Assembly (NCBI GenBank): GCA_018646865.1
Contig: JABGTW010000022.1
Coordinates: 1-45,722 of the forward strand
From: Cryomorphaceae bacterium
GTDB taxonomy: Bacteria > Bacteroidota > Bacteroidia > Flavobacteriales > Flavobacteriaceae
Direction of reading: 5' to 3'
Length of the DNA stretch: 45,722 nucleotides
Shown one piece after another: positions 1-7,042 of the stretch. Under the pieces are notes generated by a model that ran no database searches, was not told where the DNA came from, and worked only from the letters and a program-made list of their open reading frames with translations. The translations under genes and the position numbers were made by a program. Position 1 is the stretch's first letter. The number at the start of each line of letters is the position of its first letter.

Positions 1-37
1 CCTCTTTTAATTAAGGGGGTTTTTCTAAATTAGAGAT

Positions 38-160
38 ATGGAATTTCCTATACAAAACCCTTTTGAGTTATTTGGTTATAAAATACCAATATCAATTATA
101 CTTGCAATCATTACGTTTATAGCTGTGTTTATATATCAATATTTTAAAAAGAAGAAGTAG
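38..160 (+). CDS. Small single-pass membrane peptide (40 aa)
   Basis: An ATG-started frame of 40 codons ends in TAG. The product has a short polar N-terminus (MEFPIQNPFELFGYK), one hydrophobic stretch of about 19 residues (roughly residues 16-34, rich in I, L, A, F and V) and a lysine-rich end (FKKKK). This is the positive-inside pattern of a single-span membrane peptide with its C-terminus in the cytoplasm. The upstream gene lies outside the window, so operon membership is unknown, and the next gene is about 45 bases downstream. I do not recognise the family. The clean hydrophobic-then-basic layout argues for a real gene, but 40 codons in AT-rich DNA can arise by chance. Confidence 0.5.
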   Translation: MEFPIQNPFELFGYKIPISIILAIITFIAVFIYQYFKKKK

Positions 161-204
161 CTTGAATTTTTATAAATTAGAAGTATAATTTTAAATCTTA
201 TAAT

Positions 205-663
205 ATGAAACACTTTTTATATTCAATGTCCTTTGTCATATTGATTTCTTGTTCACAACCTCAAGAAACATCTTCTGCATTTGTAGAAAACGAAGTTATT
301 GCAGCAGTACTCATGAAAGCTAATGAATCTAAATCAGCAGAAGAAATAGCGGATTTTTCAAATTATTATACAAATCTTGTTGAGGAAAATGAGCCTAATG
401 CATATGGCTGGGGATTTTTTCAAAGAGGGGATAATATAATGCTAATTGAAAGATACAAGGATGAGGCTGCTCATCTAAATCATATAACAAATATCTCACC
501 TGAAGGAATACTAGAAAAAGAATTTGGTCAGTTTCTAGAACATTTTGATATTTTAGAGATTGATGTATTTGGAGATGTTACAGAGGAGCATAAATCAATA
601 ATAAATGGTTTTAATTTTCCAACTTCATATAATTTAAACATTGCGAAGTATAGCAGAAATTAA
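205..663 (+). CDS. Small lipoprotein with ABM-like (dimeric alpha/beta barrel) domain
   Basis: The 152-residue product begins with a short hydrophobic signal ending in a lipobox-like LISC (Cys16), so it should be lipidated and exported. The mature part has the alternating pattern of a ferredoxin-like ABM/monooxygenase fold: a strand around VIAAVLMKA, a helix (residues 42-60), strands at YGWGFFQRG and NIMLIERYKD, a helix with EAAHLNHIT, a helix with FGQFLEHF and a final strand at ILEIDVFGD. ABM-domain proteins are dimeric enzymes or small-molecule binders, but the fold alone does not give a reaction. The gene sits about 40 bases upstream of a sugar porter, with a possible terminator between. 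Lipoprotein call firm; domain call moderate. Confidence 0.6.
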   Translation: MKHFLYSMSFVILISCSQPQETSSAFVENEVIAAVLMKANESKSAEEIADFSNYYTNLVEENEPNAYGWGFFQRGDNIMLIERYKDEAAHLNHITNISPEGILEKEFGQFLEHFDILEIDVFGDVTEEHKSIINGFNFPTSYNLNIAKYSRN

Positions 664-668
664 TTTAT

Positions 669-694
669 AGCCCTAATTGGAGAGCTTTTTTATT
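669..694 (+). terminator. Possible weak intrinsic terminator after the lipoprotein gene
   Basis: An imperfect inverted repeat (AGCCCT, then AGAGCT after a six-base loop, with one mismatch) is followed directly by a run of T residues. It lies between the lipoprotein stop and the MFS transporter start. The stem is short, so this is tentative. Confidence 0.3.
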
Positions 695-702
695 TTATAA
701 AT

Positions 703-2019
703 ATGAACAAACTTGTAAAGTGGTCATTAACTGCTGCGCTTGCAGGATTTCTTTTTGGTTTTGATACTGTTGTAATATCTGGTGCTGATCAAAAACTCCA
801 ACAATTATGGGGTTCTTCTGATATTTTTCATGGATCTATTGTTATGGCCATGGCTTTATGGGGTACTGTTTTTGGAGCAATCTTTGGTGGAATTCCGACA
901 AGAAAATTTGGAAGAAAAACTACACTAATTTGGATAGGAATATTTTATACAATTTCTGCAATTGGTTCAGCCTTTGCTAATGATCCTTTTACATTTGCTG
1001 CTTTTAGATTTATTGGTGGAGTGGGGGTAGGTATTTCAGGTATTGCCGCTCCAGCTTACATATCAGAAATTGCACCTGCTAAAGATAGAGGTAAGCTTGT
1101 TGGTTTATATCAATTTAATTTAGTTACAGGTATTTTGATTGCATTTCTATCTAATTACTTGTTAAGTGGAATTGGTGAAAATGATTGGAGATATATGATG
1201 GGTGTTGAAGCTCTACCTGCCTTGCTATACACCATACTAGTTCTATCTATTCCAAAAAGTCCGAGATGGCTTTATTTGAATAATCAACAAGATGAAGCAG
1301 AACAAATAATAAGGGACGCATACTCTAAAGAGGATGCAGATGAATTAATTAGTGAAATAATTAAAGATAAAGAATCAAGTGTGAAGTCAGAATCAATTTT
1401 TCAAAAGAAATATAGTTTTATACTAACACTTGCTTTTTTAGTTGCAGCTTTCAATCAATTTTCTGGTATTAATGCATTCCTGTATTATGCTCCAAGAATA
1501 TTTGAAGAAGGTGGGCTTGGCCAGAGTGCAGCCCTATTAAATAGCATTGGAATTGGTTTAACTAATGTAGTTTTTACATTTATAGGTATTAATTTAATTG
1601 ACAAGCTAGGTAGAAGAGTACTTATGTATATTGGCTCAATAGGGTATATCATTTCACTTAGTTTAATAAGTCTTTCATTTATTTTAGAATGGGGAGGTAT
1701 AGCACTTCCTATTTTTCTTTTTCTATTTATAGCATCTCACGCAATTGGACAAGGGGCTATAATTTGGGTATATATATCAGAAATATTTCCAAATCATATT
1801 AGAAGTTATGGTCAGTCATTTGGGATTTCTACTCACTGGATTTTAGCTGCTATTATACCATCATTTGTGCCTTTTCTATTTGGATTGATAGGTCCTGGAA
1901 TTGTATTTGCATTCTTCGCCTTTATGATGGTGCTTCAGTTACTTTTTACTCATTTTATGATGCCAGAGACAAAAGGTGTATCTCTTGAAGAATTAAGTAA
2001 AAAATTAATTAAAAACTAA
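703..2019 (+). CDS. MFS sugar porter (sugar:H+ symporter family)
   Basis: This 438-residue, 12-span inner-membrane protein carries the marks of the sugar porter branch of the major facilitator superfamily. These are the N-terminal GFLFGFDTVVISG (residues 16-28), the loop 2-3 motif ending GRK (70-72), PAYISEIAPAKDRG (117-130), PKSPRWL (184-190), QFSGINAFLYYAP (252-264), a second-half GRR (303-305) and the closing PETKGVSLEEL (421-431). Relatives such as XylE and GLUT proteins move hexoses or pentoses, often with protons; the substrate here cannot be read from sequence. It converges on an SGLT-type symporter, so two differently energised sugar carriers lie end to end. Length is slightly short for the family but complete. 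Confidence 0.88.
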   Translation: MNKLVKWSLTAALAGFLFGFDTVVISGADQKLQQLWGSSDIFHGSIVMAMALWGTVFGAIFGGIPTRKFGRKTTLIWIGIFYTISAIGSAFANDPFTFAAFRFIGGVGVGISGIAAPAYISEIAPAKDRGKLVGLYQFNLVTGILIAFLSNYLLSGIGENDWRYMMGVEALPALLYTILVLSIPKSPRWLYLNNQQDEAEQIIRDAYSKEDADELISEIIKDKESSVKSESIFQKKYSFILTLAFLVAAFNQFSGINAFLYYAPRIFEEGGLGQSAALLNSIGIGLTNVVFTFIGINLIDKLGRRVLMYIGSIGYIISLSLISLSFILEWGGIALPIFLFLFIASHAIGQGAIIWVYISEIFPNHIRSYGQSFGISTHWILAAIIPSFVPFLFGLIGPGIVFAFFAFMMVLQLLFTHFMMPETKGVSLEELSKKLIKN

Positions 2020-2043
2020 TAAGTAATAGTATTAGAGTATAGA

Positions 2044-2057
2044 GTACTATGGAGTAC
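2044..2057. other. Small palindromic hairpin between convergent transporters
   Basis: GTACT and AGTAC flank a four-base loop in the 98-base gap between the MFS and sodium symporter stop codons. It sits in a stretch with GAGTA three times (2035, 2042, 2052). There is no strong T run on either side, so I cannot call it a terminator. It is the only sizeable convergent gap in the window. Confidence 0.25.
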
Positions 2058-2117
2058 AGTTTGTAAAGGTTGGTATCTTAGCTTCTGACATTGACTTTTT
2101 CATAATTAAATTATTAC

Positions 2118-3806
2118 CTACCAAAACATTGCATATAAGAAAGCTGTAATAAGAACAACGCTAAATGCACCGATATTGAATGTGTTATTTGTTGCAAATA
2201 ATTTCTTTGTAAGATTGATACCCTTTGAATCATCTTTGTTGCCATCCAGATAACTTATAAATGCAATTACAGCAAGAGTTGCTATACAGGTATAACCCAT
2301 TTGGTGCATAAATGGTAATTCAACAAAAATAGATGCATCACTCCATCCTTTTGGTGCCACTTTAAAATACATGGCTATAGGAATTGATAAAATAGCTCCC
2401 CATATAGCTGCGTTGTTTGTAGCTTTTTTATAAAATAGTCCCATTAAAAATACAGCTAAGATTCCTGGACTAACAACACCGGTATATTCTTGAATAAATA
2501 TAAATACCTGTCCAAGACTTCCAAGTTGAGGTGCAATTATTATTGCAATAATTAAAGCAACTACAGCCGTAATTCTTCCAACAGAAACCATTTGTGCATC
2601 TGAAGCATTTTTATTAAAATGAGATCTATAGATATCCATTGTAAAAATTGTGGATGTTGAATTTAACATTGAAGCAAGTGATGATACAATTGCAGCAGCA
2701 AGTGCGGCAAGGATTAACCCTTTTACTCCAACTGGAATAAAGTTTTTAATTAACCATGGGGCAGCATTATCATTTGCAATATTTCCAGCAACTCCAATAA
2801 ACCCAGGATCTACAGAAGCAGTTGTAAGCGCTCCAGTGTCATCCAAATTCATAACATAAGCTATGATACCAGGTAGTACAACAATAACAGGAATTATTAA
2901 TTTTAAAAAGGCAGCAAATACAATACCTTTTTGTCCTTCTTCAAGACTTTTTGCAGCTAATGTTCTTTGAATTATATATTGGTTAAATCCCCAATAATAT
3001 AAATTTGCTACCCAAATTCCACCAATTAAAACAGCTAGTCCTGGAAGATCCCACCAAGCATCACCGCCATTTGGTTTTATGATTTCACCTTTAGACAGAA
3101 TCATCGAAAATCTTTCTGGTGCTTTTTCATAAACATATTTCATTCCATCAATAAAACTACCCGAGTCAGTGACATTGGCAAGTGCAAAATAAGTCATTAG
3201 TAGCCCCCCAAAGATTAGAATTACTACTTGTATTACATCAGTCCATGCTACAGAAGCAAGACCACCCCATAGAGAATAAGCAGCAGCAAATAGTCCAAGT
3301 CCAATAATACTATTTAATAAAATAGATCCATCACCAACACCAATAATTGTATCTAAAGCTTTACCTCCTAGAAACAAAACAGTTGTAAGGTTAACAAAAA
3401 CAAAAAGTGCAATCCAAAATATAGCTAGTATTGTTTTTAGATTTGTACTAAACCTTTTTTCAATAAACTCAGGAATTGTATATAAGCCTTTTTCAATAAA
3501 AATTGGAAGAAAATACTTACCAACTACTAACAGAGTTATTGCAGCCATCCATTCATATGATGCTATAGCTAATCCAAGGGCAAAACCTGAACCTGACATT
3601 CCTATAAATTGTTCTGCAGAAATGTTTGCAGCAATCAAAGAAGTACCAACGGCCCACCAAGGAAGTGATTTGCTGGCAAGAAAATAATCTTCTGCATTTT
3701 TTTGTTTACCGTCTTTGTCTCTTGAAACCCATAGTCCTATAGATAATATGGTAACAGCATATAGTCCAAAAATTAAATAGTCTAAAAATTCAAAAGTCCC
3801 ATTCAT
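2118..3806 (-). CDS. SGLT-like sodium/sugar symporter (SSS family)
   Basis: A 562-residue membrane protein of the solute:sodium symporter family, closest in motif content to bacterial sodium/galactose transporters such as vSGLT. The sugar-gate segment YWGFNQYIIQR (271-281) matches the family's Asn-Gln-Tyr motif. The sodium-site helix contains AAAIVSSLASMLNSTST (370-386) with the Ser375-Ser376 pair, and helix 1 carries SLIAANISAEQFIGM (56-70). The length is close to the roughly 540 residues of vSGLT. It imports a sugar or related polyol using the sodium gradient, which fits a marine lifestyle. The ATG sits beside a normal N-terminal helix, and the gene is monocistronic on the minus strand. The exact sugar is unknown. 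Confidence 0.9.
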   Translation of the reverse strand: MNGTFEFLDYLIFGLYAVTILSIGLWVSRDKDGKQKNAEDYFLASKSLPWWAVGTSLIAANISAEQFIGMSGSGFALGLAIASYEWMAAITLLVVGKYFLPIFIEKGLYTIPEFIEKRFSTNLKTILAIFWIALFVFVNLTTVLFLGGKALDTIIGVGDGSILLNSIIGLGLFAAAYSLWGGLASVAWTDVIQVVILIFGGLLMTYFALANVTDSGSFIDGMKYVYEKAPERFSMILSKGEIIKPNGGDAWWDLPGLAVLIGGIWVANLYYWGFNQYIIQRTLAAKSLEEGQKGIVFAAFLKLIIPVIVVLPGIIAYVMNLDDTGALTTASVDPGFIGVAGNIANDNAAPWLIKNFIPVGVKGLILAALAAAIVSSLASMLNSTSTIFTMDIYRSHFNKNASDAQMVSVGRITAVVALIIAIIIAPQLGSLGQVFIFIQEYTGVVSPGILAVFLMGLFYKKATNNAAIWGAILSIPIAMYFKVAPKGWSDASIFVELPFMHQMGYTCIATLAVIAFISYLDGNKDDSKGINLTKKLFATNNTFNIGAFSVVLITAFLYAMFW

Positions 3807-3888
3807 AATATTTAATTGCTTTAAAGTTGAAAAGTTTTGTTGATTCTAAAAAGATATTTTATAAAATTAGAATTTTTGTTTAATTTAA

Positions 3889-4032
3889 AAAATTATAAAC
3901 CAATTCATTAAGAGGATTAATAAAAAAAACAAAAATAGTATCGTTGTAAAAATTGCTAAAAGAATTTTAATAAGTTTTTTTATTGTTGTTATTATGGTAG
4001 TTCTACTTTTTTCTATGATGGGAATATTGTAA
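3889..4032 (+). other. Open frame without ATG encoding a hydrophobic peptide
   Basis: In the 264-base gap between the sodium symporter and cupin starts, one plus-strand frame stays open for 47 codons. It encodes a basic stretch (INKKNKNSIVVKIAKR) followed by about 20 hydrophobic residues and a stop. No ATG or GTG lies at the front; the first candidates are ATT codons, and the first ATG is 12 codons from the end. It may be a small membrane peptide with an unusual start, a decayed gene, or chance. The rest of the gap is AT-rich and presumably holds the divergent promoters. Confidence 0.2.
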
Positions 4033-4070
4033 AGTAAAACTTTGTAAATTGATTTAATAATATAATATAG

Positions 4071-4382
4071 ATGAATATAAAAGATTTAAAATCTAATGAA
4101 ATTATGCCAGGATTCCTAGGAAGGATTATACATGGATCTGATTTTACCTGGGTATACTGGGAAATAGATAAAGGTTCGAGTTTGTCAGAACATAATCATG
4201 TAAATGAACAATTAATGCATGTGATAGAAGGTGAATTTGAATTTACAATAGATGGAAAGAAAAATTTATGTAAGAAAGGGTCCACATTTCTTATACCATC
4301 AAATGTTCCTCACTCAGGAAGGGCAATTAGTGATTGTATATTAATGGATGTGTTTAGTCCAAGAAGAGATGATTTAGGATGA
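4071..4382 (+). CDS. Single-domain cupin protein
   Basis: This 103-residue protein is one cupin beta-barrel. Motif 1 supplies the likely metal ligands His41, His43 and Glu46 (in SEHNHVNEQLMHVIEG), and motif 2 supplies Pro76 and His81 (STFLIPSNVPHSG). Small cupins of this type include isomerases, dioxygenases and sugar- or auxin-binding regulators, so no reaction can be fixed. Its last codons overlap the next gene by four bases (ATGA), so the cupin and the following SDR are translationally coupled and probably act in one pathway. A weak AAACTTTG box lies about 30 bases upstream. No signal peptide, so cytoplasmic. Confidence 0.8.
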   Translation: MNIKDLKSNEIMPGFLGRIIHGSDFTWVYWEIDKGSSLSEHNHVNEQLMHVIEGEFEFTIDGKKNLCKKGSTFLIPSNVPHSGRAISDCILMDVFSPRRDDLG

Positions 4383-5158
4383 AAATAGACTTATCAGGAA
4401 AAAAGGCTCTAATAGGAGGGAGCAGCAAAGGTATTGGTTTAGGGATAGCATCTCAATTAGCTGAATCTGGAGCTAGTGTATGTCTTATGGCGAGGAATGA
4501 ATCTAAATTAAAGGAGATTGTTAATCAACTTCCTAATTTTGAGAATCATAGTTATTTAGTAGTAGATTTTTCAAATTTTGAAGAATATAAAATTAAAATT
4601 GAAGAATATTTGGAGAGCAATCAAGTAGATATTTTAGTTAACAACACTCAAGGACCTCCTGCAGGAAATTCATTATCTAAGGATATTGATTCATACCAAG
4701 AAGCTTTTGACTTATTATTTAAAAGTATAGTTTACACAACATCACTTATAGTTCCTAAGATGCAAAAAAATAAATGGGGTAGAATAATTAATGTTACTTC
4801 AGTTTCAGTAAAAGAACCTCTTAATTATCTTGTTTTATCAAATAGTATTAGATCTGCCGTTGTAGCTTGGGCTAAAAGTCTATCAGTTGATGTTGGAAAA
4901 GATGGAGTTACAGTTAACTCAATCTTAACTGGATATTTTGATACTGAAAGAATTAAAGAATTAAATAAAGAGAAATCAAAATCTTTAAATATATCTGAAA
5001 ATGAAGTTTTAGAAAAAATGAAATCTTTGGTACCACTTAATAGATTAGGTAAAACTGAGGAATACGGATATCTTGTATCTTTCCTTAGTTCAGATAAAGC
5101 TGCATATATAAATGGAGCTTCAATTCCAATTGATGGAGGTCTTTTAAGATCTTACTAG
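4379..5158 (+). CDS. SDR family protein lacking the YxxxK catalytic pair
   Basis: A 259-residue Rossmann protein of the short-chain dehydrogenase superfamily, with a cofactor loop GGSSKGIG (13-20) and NNTQGP (88-93). The family Ser is at 141, but the position where Tyr is expected (13 residues later) is Ser154, and the expected Lys is Arg158 (LVLSNSIRSA). The rest, including GVTVNSILTGYFDTER, is intact, so this is not decay. It matches a known FabG-like subgroup with an imperfect tetrad. Such proteins may bind NAD(P) and use other residues, or act on an unusual substrate. It overlaps the cupin by four bases and converges with the next SDR, overlapping it by four bases. Confidence 0.82.
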   Translation: MKIDLSGKKALIGGSSKGIGLGIASQLAESGASVCLMARNESKLKEIVNQLPNFENHSYLVVDFSNFEEYKIKIEEYLESNQVDILVNNTQGPPAGNSLSKDIDSYQEAFDLLFKSIVYTTSLIVPKMQKNKWGRIINVTSVSVKEPLNYLVLSNSIRSAVVAWAKSLSVDVGKDGVTVNSILTGYFDTERIKELNKEKSKSLNISENEVLEKMKSLVPLNRLGKTEEYGYLVSFLSSDKAAYINGASIPIDGGLLRSY

Positions 5159-5952
5159 ACATCATTATATCTACCAGGAGCTAACAATCCGCTAATTAAT
5201 GGAAAAACAGAATGAGGTATAACTTTTAATAAGAATACGACTATTTTCCATGTTTTAGTCGGAACACAGACTTTCTTACCCTTTAACATCGCATCTACTC
5301 CTTCTTCTGCAATTCTTCTTGCACTTTTCTTCAAGAAACTGGGAACACTATCCATTTCTTTTTGAACTCCACTTGCTGTATGAAAGTTTGTAACTGTATA
5401 ACCTGGACAAACTGCAGTGGATGTTATACCATACTTGTTATAAAAACCTAAAGATTCACTAAATCTATTCATAAAGGTTTTAACAGGTCCATAAAGAGAC
5501 TGAAGAGATGAAGCTGGTGCAAAAGCTGCAACAGATGAAACTATCATTATTTTACCACTACCGTTTGAAATCATATCATTGATATATTTTTTTGTAAGTG
5601 CAATTACAGATATTCCTAAAATTCTCAAACATTTTTCTTCATCTTCCATCGAATTTTCATGAAATGCATTTGGTAGTGCATATCCAGCATTATTAATTAA
5701 TATATCTATATTATACTTATTTGATTTTGTAAAATCATATATTTTATCTGGTGCATTAACTTCAGTAAGGTCTGATGAAAAATAATCACATTTAATATTA
5801 AATTTTTTAATCAACTCTTTAGATGTTTGATCTAATTTTTCTGTTGTTCTAGAAACCAATATTAAATTATATCCTCTTTTAGCAAGATCTCTTGAAATCT
5901 CAAGTCCTATTCCAGAGGTTGCGCCTGTTACTAAAGCATAAGAATTTTTCAT
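5155..5952 (-). CDS. Short-chain dehydrogenase/reductase
   Basis: A classical-type SDR, 265 residues from the ATG at 5952. It has the cofactor loop TGATSGIG (9-16), NNAGYA (87-92), a catalytic Ser near 140 (IVSS), and Tyr154/Lys158 in YGPVK. The C-terminal extension after about residue 190 resembles the membrane-associated or steroid-dehydrogenase-like SDRs with a hydrophobic end (KIVVFLLKVIPHSVFPLISGLL). The substrate is unknown. A TTG three codons upstream (5961) is in frame but lies inside a good TAGATTTG promoter box, so I prefer the ATG. It is divergent from rlmN and overlaps the neighbouring SDR's stop codon tail to tail. Confidence 0.85.
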   Translation of the reverse strand: MKNSYALVTGATSGIGLEISRDLAKRGYNLILVSRTTEKLDQTSKELIKKFNIKCDYFSSDLTEVNAPDKIYDFTKSNKYNIDILINNAGYALPNAFHENSMEDEEKCLRILGISVIALTKKYINDMISNGSGKIMIVSSVAAFAPASSLQSLYGPVKTFMNRFSESLGFYNKYGITSTAVCPGYTVTNFHTASGVQKEMDSVPSFLKKSARRIAEEGVDAMLKGKKVCVPTKTWKIVVFLLKVIPHSVFPLISGLLAPGRYNDV

Positions 5953-5958
5953 ATCTGA

Positions 5959-5966
5959 CAAATCTA
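5959..5966 (-). promoter_or_regulatory. -7 promoter box TAGATTTG for the SDR gene
   Basis: On the minus strand TAGATTTG fits the Bacteroidetes TAnnTTTG consensus exactly. It ends six bases before the SDR ATG at 5952, so the transcript should begin at or just before the start codon. The box lies 11 bases from the opposing rlmN box. Confidence 0.55.
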
Positions 5967-5977
5967 AGTAATTAGTT

Positions 5978-5985
5978 TAAATTTA
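5978..5985 (+). promoter_or_regulatory. Probable -7 promoter box TAAATTTA for rlmN
   Basis: TAAATTTA is one base off the TAnnTTTG consensus and lies eight bases before the rlmN ATG. It is back to back with the divergent SDR promoter box. Confidence 0.4.
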
Positions 5986-5993
5986 CCCTCGAA

Positions 5994-7037
5994 ATGAAAA
6001 TTGATATTAGAAGTTTATCTGAAGATCAAATAATCGAATTTTTTGAACAAAAAGGATTTGATTCTTACAGAGGTAAACAAGTTTATGAATGGATTTGGAA
6101 AAAGTCGACTTATTCTTTTGATGAAATGACAAATTTATCTAAAGATCTTAGATTTATGCTAGACACAAATTTTGTGATTAATCATATTGAAGTTGATAAA
6201 ATTCAAAAAAGCTCAGACGGGACAATTAAAAATGCGGTAAAGCTTTTTGATGACTATACAGTTGAATCTGTTTTGATTCCAACTAATGATAGAACTACTG
6301 CATGTGTTTCTTCTCAAGTGGGTTGTAGTCTTGATTGTAAATTTTGTGCTACATCCAAATTGAAAAGAATGCGAAATCTTAATCCTGATGAAATTTATGA
6401 TCAGGTTGTAACAATTAACAACCAAAGTCTAAAATATTTTAAAAGATCTCTGTCAAATATTGTTTTTATGGGTATGGGTGAGCCATTAATGAATTATAAT
6501 AACCTGATAGAATCAATTGAAAAAATATCATCAGATAAGGGTCTTAATATGTCCCAGAAGAGAATTGTAGTTTCAACTTCAGGAATTCCTAAAATGATAA
6601 AAAAACTTGCTGATGAAGATTTAAAAGTTAATCTAGCACTTTCACTTCACTCAGCCTTAGAAGAGACTAGGAATAAGATAATGCCATTTTCAACAAAATT
6701 TTCATTAGAAGATATTAAAGAGTCTTTATTGTATTGGTATTCAAAAACTAAAAGAAGAATAACATTTGAATATATAGTATGGAAAGGTATAAATGATAGT
6801 GTTGATGACATAAATGCATTAGTAAACTACTGTAAATCTATTCCATCAAAGGTTAATCTTATCGAATATAATTCGATTGGTGATGAAAATTTTACATCTG
6901 CAAGTCAAAGTATGATAGACCTTTATAAAGATTTATTAGAAAAAAATAAAATTACTGTAACTGTTAGAAGGTCAAGAGGAAAAGATATTGATGCAGCATG
7001 TGGTCAGTTAGCAAATAAAGAAGTTAGTTTAAATTAA
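5994..7037 (+). CDS. rlmN: 23S rRNA (adenine(2503)-C(2))-methyltransferase / tRNA methyltransferase RlmN
   Basis: A radical-SAM enzyme of 347 residues that adds a C2 methyl group to A2503 in 23S rRNA, and in some bacteria to A37 of certain tRNAs. The 4Fe-4S cluster cysteines are Cys111, Cys115 and Cys118 (CSLDCKFC). The two catalytic cysteines are Cys104 (TTACVSS) and Cys336 (DIDAACGQL), with the same seven-residue offset from the cluster as in E. coli RlmN. The MGMGEPL motif for SAM binding follows. Full length and intact. It ends five bases from the convergent protease gene. Confidence 0.96.
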   Translation: MKIDIRSLSEDQIIEFFEQKGFDSYRGKQVYEWIWKKSTYSFDEMTNLSKDLRFMLDTNFVINHIEVDKIQKSSDGTIKNAVKLFDDYTVESVLIPTNDRTTACVSSQVGCSLDCKFCATSKLKRMRNLNPDEIYDQVVTINNQSLKYFKRSLSNIVFMGMGEPLMNYNNLIESIEKISSDKGLNMSQKRIVVSTSGIPKMIKKLADEDLKVNLALSLHSALEETRNKIMPFSTKFSLEDIKESLLYWYSKTKRRITFEYIVWKGINDSVDDINALVNYCKSIPSKVNLIEYNSIGDENFTSASQSMIDLYKDLLEKNKITVTVRRSRGKDIDAACGQLANKEVSLN

Positions 7038-7042
7038 AGTAA

